NCBI RefSeq assembly: GCF_040712315.1
Contig: NC_134015.1
Span: 16,005,095 to 16,069,094, forward strand
DNA: 64,000 nucleotides
DNA from: Castanea sativa
Lineage: Eukaryota; Streptophyta; Magnoliopsida; Fagales; Fagaceae
Reading direction: 5' to 3'
Shown here: one piece after another, positions 59,237-64,000 of the stretch
How the letters are laid out: each line of letters starts with the position of its first letter
Position numbering within the stretch: position 1 is the first letter of the stretch
Program-made: the position numbers and the translations under genes
The notes under the pieces: model-generated
Databases searched by the model: none
What the model saw: the letters and a program-made list of their open reading frames with translations, nothing else
Told to the model about the DNA's origin: nothing

Positions 59237-61704
59237 AGTTGTACTAGACATGAAAATTATTATAGTTTTGGTAAGTTTGTTTTCTCAAATGTGATTCAGA
59301 TTTAAGCTATTTTATTCTTTTGCATAGAATCAGAGAAAACAAATAAAAAGACCATGTATTCTTAGGTTCTCAGATAGATGGTAACACATTTCATGGACAG
59401 TCAAATTACTTCCTTTGTTAAATTTATATACATGATAAACTGGCAGTTTTTTTAAGGCTATTTGCTGTCACAACAGTTGTGAAGGAAGATGCTGATGTTT
59501 TTGTTCTCCAACTGTCTCCAAGAAGGCCAAATTGTGACGTATAATTTAAGGTGGTTGAAGATTCATCTGCCCCAAAGAGCTGAGGGAATATCTGTTACTC
59601 AGTAACTCATCACCCCAGGTGTATTGGTTTTTCAGCTCCTTGAAGAAAGTTTTAGACATCTGGAGTTCAGGTGGAAGAGATATTATGATATTAGTATCTC
59701 AGTTCTCCCAAATTCCAGCCTAAGTATGTGAAGCTTAGGCACAAGGGCAGTGTGACTACTCTACCAATGATAGATTTTCAACACTTAAGCATGGAATTGG
59801 AAGCTATTCGAGATCTTCAATAATGCATGAAATGGCATTATTGCGTGTACTTTGCTGGATAGTTTTGGTAGATGTGATGATAATGTATTTTTAGTTGTTT
59901 TAGATATTTCAATAGTTGCAATGGAGAAGGAGGAATTTGAACCATAGATATTTCTGTTAAAAACACTTGGAGGTGTTAGTCGATAATGTTTCACTATTTC
60001 AGATTTTGTATGATTAAATTTTAGATTTTTGTTCTCATCAGTTTTGGTCATTCAGTTCAATGAATGAGTTGTCTTAGTTGAATTCTGCCAATGTGATTAT
60101 GACTTACTGTTTTGAAAAAAAAAAAAATGGAGGCATGTAAATTCAAATTGTCCTTTCAAAGGATGACTTGCTTGTTTTTACAACATTTTTTTTTTATTGG
60201 AAATTGCACACATACGGGTAGAGGTGTCATTTGAGCAACAACTTATTGGCTTTATTTAAGATTTAACAAGTCAGATATTTTGCAAATGTAGAGTAGAGCC
60301 ATCATCTGATATTTCAATAGTTGCAATGGAGAAGGAGGAATTTGAACCATAGATATTTCTGTTTAAAACACTTGGAGGTGCTAATCGATAATGTTTCACT
60401 ATTTCAGATTTTGTATGATTAAATTTTAGATTTTTGTTCTCATCAGTTTTGGCCATTCAGTTCAATGAATGAGTTGTCTTGGTTGAGTTCTGCCAATGTG
60501 ATTATGACTTACTGTTTTGAAAAAAAAAATTAAATGGAGGTATGTAAATTCAAATTGTCCTTTCAAAGGATGACTTGCTTGTTTTTACAACATTTTTTTT
60601 TATTGGCTTTATTTAAGATTTAGAGTCCATATCTTACTGTTGCAACTTGGAAGTGACTGGAGACTAACTTATCTTATAAACCTATTGATGTACTTTGTTT
60701 CACTTAAAAAATGTTTATTAGGGGCAATGACGTGGAAATATTGTAACATTACTCTATGGTTAATGGAGCAATGACGTGGAAATATTTTTTATATTAAAAA
60801 ATTACACATCATAAAACACATGACCTTCTTCCCCAAATCAAAGCCATACCAAATTGAGCCCTAACTCACCCCACACCTCTAGCACGGTTCCTCCCCCATG
60901 TGGACCAATGAAATCCCTAATATCTCCACCATTCATTGGAGGTTATAGTTTTGTTTGGTTGCTGAGAAAATTTATGAAAAGACAAACATTTTAGACTTTT
61001 TTTATTTTTTATTTTTATTTTTTTAATGTTAATTGAGAACAAGAGGAAGTAGATACCTCCAGTTGCATCAAGTTGAAAGCTAATCGGCTTGGTGTATTAA
61101 GTTTCTAGTTTATTCGCTTTTTCTTTGGTTTTCAATTGAAAGTTTGTTTTCTTTTTTTTTTTCATGGTCAGTAATTTGATTATTTACTTCGAGTTAGAGG
61201 TAATTTTGCATTTAGTTTCTCATAAGTGGTTGGAAATAAAAATAAAACCTAAAACTTTTACTATACTTGCCAAGTTTTCTTATATAACTGGCAATGCTAC
61301 ACAGTCATGTTGAAACTTTATTTCACCTTCGATTTATGCGATGATGGGTAGCTTTGGGTGTGGGGACTATTGATGTTACTATTGGATCTTATCAGACTTG
61401 TCATGTGTTTTTTGTTGTGTCAATAATTATATGGAATTTTTTAATATTAAAAATATAGTTGCATCATTTGAAAATGTTACATTATTGCTTTGTTAGCCAC
61501 ATAAGCAAAAATACTAAGGGTCCGTTTGGTTGGAAGAGTAGAAAAGTGGGAGGATGGAAAATTATAGGAGGATGGAAAAGTGGGAGGGTATAAAACTCTT
61601 TTATTTGGTTGGAGAGAAAAAGGGAATGATGGAAAATGTAATTTATATAAATTAACTATTATGCCATTATTACATAATATGTAAGAAATAAATTTATTTG
61701 TACT
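59237..61704. other. 3' flank and intergenic region
   Basis: No supported gene. Contains the direct repeat at 59903-60606 and a MITE-like left end at 61519 (GGGTCCGTTTGGTTGGAAGAG after TAA), apparently cut by the LTR at 61710. A faint exon-like stretch at 59450-59600 was not identified. Confidence 0.45.
59903..60606. repeat. Direct duplication of about 300 bp, 405-bp step
   Basis: 59903-60200 is repeated at 60308-60606 with a handful of substitutions and A-run length changes. In the first copy about 50 extra bases (60201-60248) separate the unit from CTTTATTTAAGATTTA, which also follows the second copy. No coding content. Confidence 0.85.
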
Positions 61705-61709
61705 CATTA

Positions 61710-62395
61710 TGTAAGCGCTCAATTGTACCTAGACCCAAAAACACACGTGGACTCAGGCCCAATGAACCTTAAACAATGAAATTTGTAGAGTATGGGCTTG
61801 CAATCTAGTTTTAGGGTATTGGAAACGTGACAAGCAGGCTATAATGCCACAATCTTTGCAAATGATAACCAAATATGACAAGGAAACCTCCTCGGACGTA
61901 AGCCGATGACAGTTTATATATTACTTCTCTTTTATGCCAAAATTACAGTTCTTGGTTTCTTTTCTGCTTCTCCCTCAAAGAAATCATCCCCCTCTTCCAC
62001 CACCTTCTTGAAGTCTTTTTATAATAGCTGGAAAGTTTAATTCTACTGTTCAGGGATCACTCCTCCATTAATGCGGCCAGGGAGGTAGGTGTAGGGTCTT
62101 TAATGTGGAGGTGGCAGCCTTTTCATAAGATATTTCCCTCACACCACTGCGTCTGGAGGGCGCCTAAGTCCCCCTTTTATCCAACGGTTTTTACGTATCC
62201 CTACCTTGATATTTCTGGCGAATCCCAGGGTTACTGTGGGTTTGTCCGAGGAGATGTTCGTCCTCGGACGATTCCTCAGACTCTCGACTCATGGGCCGAG
62301 TTACGGTTCTAGGAGGCTTTTCAGTCTAAACAAACTAGCGCCCAGCAACAAAGCCCAATGCCCAAATATTTACTTAGGTCTTTTTAGTCCCCACA
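61710..62395 (-). repeat. LTR of a second Tat element (opposite orientation)
   Basis: Read on the minus strand it begins TGTGGGGACTAAAAAGACC and ends GAGCGCTTACA, 686 bp, clearly related to the LTRs at 41517 and 52149 but diverged. It is the 3' LTR of an element running leftwards; the polypurine tract TTTTGAGGGGCTAT (complement at 62396-62409) confirms this. The expected target duplication partner of CATTA (61705-61709) lies beyond the window. Confidence 0.85.
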
Positions 62396-62892
62396 ATAGC
62401 CCCTCAAAACTTTATTTTTCCTCATCCGAGGAGAAAAATAGGGTTTTGATTCCGCCAGTGCTACCTCCACACGTTTCGTACATCACCATGCGTGTGGGGG
62501 TCGTTTCATTCCTAAAAATGCCGTTTGGCGCTTCGATTTCCAGAACGCGCGCATTTATGACTGCAAGTTACACCCTGTTTCCCACGTTCAACGGTGAGAT
62601 GAACATCCAACAGTCCCCATCATCTCCTGAAAATTTGGGCGGGAGAAATCCAACTTTGAGGCCACCTCTCGCACGTCATGACGTTTGGAAAATTGCACCC
62701 TCATTCATTTCTTCAGAATTCAATCACATCAAAACGTCAATCATCATCCTTTCTCTCCAGAAACCCGTGGAAACTCGAATAATCGCAAACTCGTAAGTCC
62801 TTACTTTCTCTATCTTTTTCTCCTCGGATTCTGTCCTCGGATTCCTTCTTAACCATATTCCTTTTTCAAACTTGCCATTTCCTTTCTTTTAC
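62396..62892 (+). other. Leader of the antisense gene in the second Tat element
   Basis: Corresponds to 51641-52148 of the first element. CT-rich stretches at 62800-62835 with TCCTCGGATTC repeats precede the ATG. The promoter driving the antisense gene should lie here or in the LTR. Confidence 0.45.
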
Positions 62893-64000
62893 ATGGGTAG
62901 ATTTAAGTGTTTAGTTGATACCGCCGCTGGGATGGAAGGCTTTAGGGCCAAATACCACATTCCCAGCGATGTGGGTTTGAAATATTGCCCGGCAGAAGCC
63001 GTAGGTGATTCTAGGAAAACGGGAGAGGTTATTATCCCCATGATTGCCTTCATAGAAGGTGGGATGACCCTCCCTATAAGAAGCGTAACTAGGGAATACC
63101 TTCGCAACCACAGGTTGTGCCCAGACCAGTGCGCACCCAATGTATTTAGGGTCTTAGGAAGTGTCAACGCTCTAAATGAGCAGATGGGCTTGAACCTCAC
63201 TTGGCATGACGTCGTGTTCATGTATGAGTGCCACAAACTTACGAAAGTAGGTTACTACATCAAATCACGATCCAGTGTAGTTAGGCTGATTTCCTGTCTG
63301 CCCAAGTCTAATAAAGGCATGAAGGACGACTACCTCATCGCCTCAGGCAACTGGCATGATGGCCCTCACTGCCCGGTCGTATGGGGAGACCCAAGTGTGA
63401 CTCTTTAGGAGTTCATTTCTCTACCCCGTACTTCAATCTCAAAAATTTCTATTTGTTCATTTCCTTTTACACATCATCCAATTTGATTTCTCATATGCAT
63501 TGTAGATTTAACCGTGCTTGGCTTTGTTGGTATTCTTTCTTACAGATAAACAACTTGTGCGCCCTCGTTTAAGCCACTGCAACGTTGCTGATCTGAATCA
63601 CGTCCTGCGCTCAGAAGTATTTGTGAGTGAAGACTTGCAACTTAGAGTGACCCACTTGATACTAGGCTACGACCCAATATCCTCGGACTTCCAGGAGATA
63701 GAGAACGCCATTATCGCGGGGGATAGAAGGCGTAAGAGGATACAAGTAGCAAGGCCGCACTTTCTTGTCGAGCATGACATCCCCGACGATCCCAACACCA
63801 TTCTCTATACGCGACCTATCGCGGAGATCCCTCTTTCGACGCAATCTCAAGCAACTGCTGTTCTGAAGGAGCAAGTATCCTCTTCGCACACGTTGGACGA
63901 CGAGATAGACCGGTTTCAACCCGAGGATGTCGAAAGACCCCGAGGGAACCAGTTTGTCGTGCTATCTGACGAGGAAGAAGAGCCTGCCGAGGCTTCTGGA
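62893..64000 (+). CDS. Antisense gene of the second Tat element (Transposase_28-like), partial
   Basis: Exon 1 is 62893-63394 (502 nt, the same length as in the first element). Exon 2 starts at 63546 after TTCTTACAG and is open to the window end. The splice junction is in the same phase and place as 51139/50999. Exon 1 holds EGFRAKYHIPSDVGLKYC, GEVIIPMIAFIEGGMTLPI, LCPDQCAPNVFRVLG and VGYYIKSRSS. Exon 2 continues LVRPRLSHCNVADLNHVLRS and an acidic stretch. Where the first element has TGA (50812) and TAG (50671), this copy has sense codons (CGT and CAA). The intron is 151 bp. On the opposite strand to its LTR and presumed gag-pol. Function unknown. Confidence 0.75.

Noticed and set aside
62206..62796. 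196-residue frame running from the LTR into the leader of the second Tat element
   Set aside because: It crosses the LTR boundary, and the matching region of the first element (51641-52148) does not keep it.
1..64000. CRISPR arrays, rRNA or complete tRNA genes
   Set aside because: None seen; the only regular spaced repeats are the 151-bp array, which has no spacer structure.

Overview
This is nuclear DNA from a flowering plant. It is AT-rich, has GT-AG introns, plant-type promoter motifs (telo-box, TGGGCC site II), a PLS-class PPR gene and the plant form of Mediator subunit 14. The style of the repeats suggests a woody eudicot, possibly Fagales, but that is only an impression. As I recall the Arabidopsis locus numbers, the PPR gene and MED14 correspond to neighbours At3g04750 and At3g04740, and the renalase-like pseudogene to nearby At3g04650, so the unique part of the window looks like an old collinear block.

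Layout. Positions 1-3819 are a near-copy of 36378-40073 and end exactly at a 200-base N gap (3820-4019); indels dominate their differences, so an assembly artefact is a serious possibility. Positions 4020-5800 are AT-rich intergenic DNA with one MITE. The PPR gene (promoter about 5820, CDS 7332-9284, +) faces MED14 (22243-11645, -) tail to tail. MED14 can be resolved into eight exons with consistent phases, except for one missing base in a C5 run of exon 7. Positions 22244-28180 are an intergenic graveyard of small elements: a hAT-like element with 8-bp TSDs, a SINE with TSDs and PIF/Harbinger-like MITEs. Positions 28200-33503 hold a decayed PIF/Harbinger transposon (MYB-like gene and N-terminal end of the transposase, +) with a GRF zinc-finger gene remnant on the opposite strand. 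Positions 34600-36155 hold a broken Gypsy leader and gag.

From 40634 to 59236 lies a pseudogene of a renalase-like FAD/NAD(P) oxidoreductase, stretched by two insertions. The first is a complete 11.3-kb Ty3/Gypsy element of the Tat type (41517-52858) with 710-bp LTRs differing at 8 sites and an ATAAC target duplication. The second is a decayed L1-type LINE (54225-56878), itself hit by another LINE tail. The Tat element has gag, protease, RT, two RNase H domains and integrase in one frame, six 151-bp tandem repeats, and a three-exon antisense gene of the Transposase_28 type. A second relative in the opposite orientation begins at 61710 and runs off the window; its antisense gene is still open and confirms the first splice junction.

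The most interesting points are the antisense spliced gene shared by the two Tat elements, an amber codon in the tobamovirus-like leaky context UAG-CAA-UUA exactly between protease and RT, the fact that all six nonsense codons of the element can be read as C-to-T changes at CHG or CG sites, and the single-base frameshift in an otherwise intact MED14.
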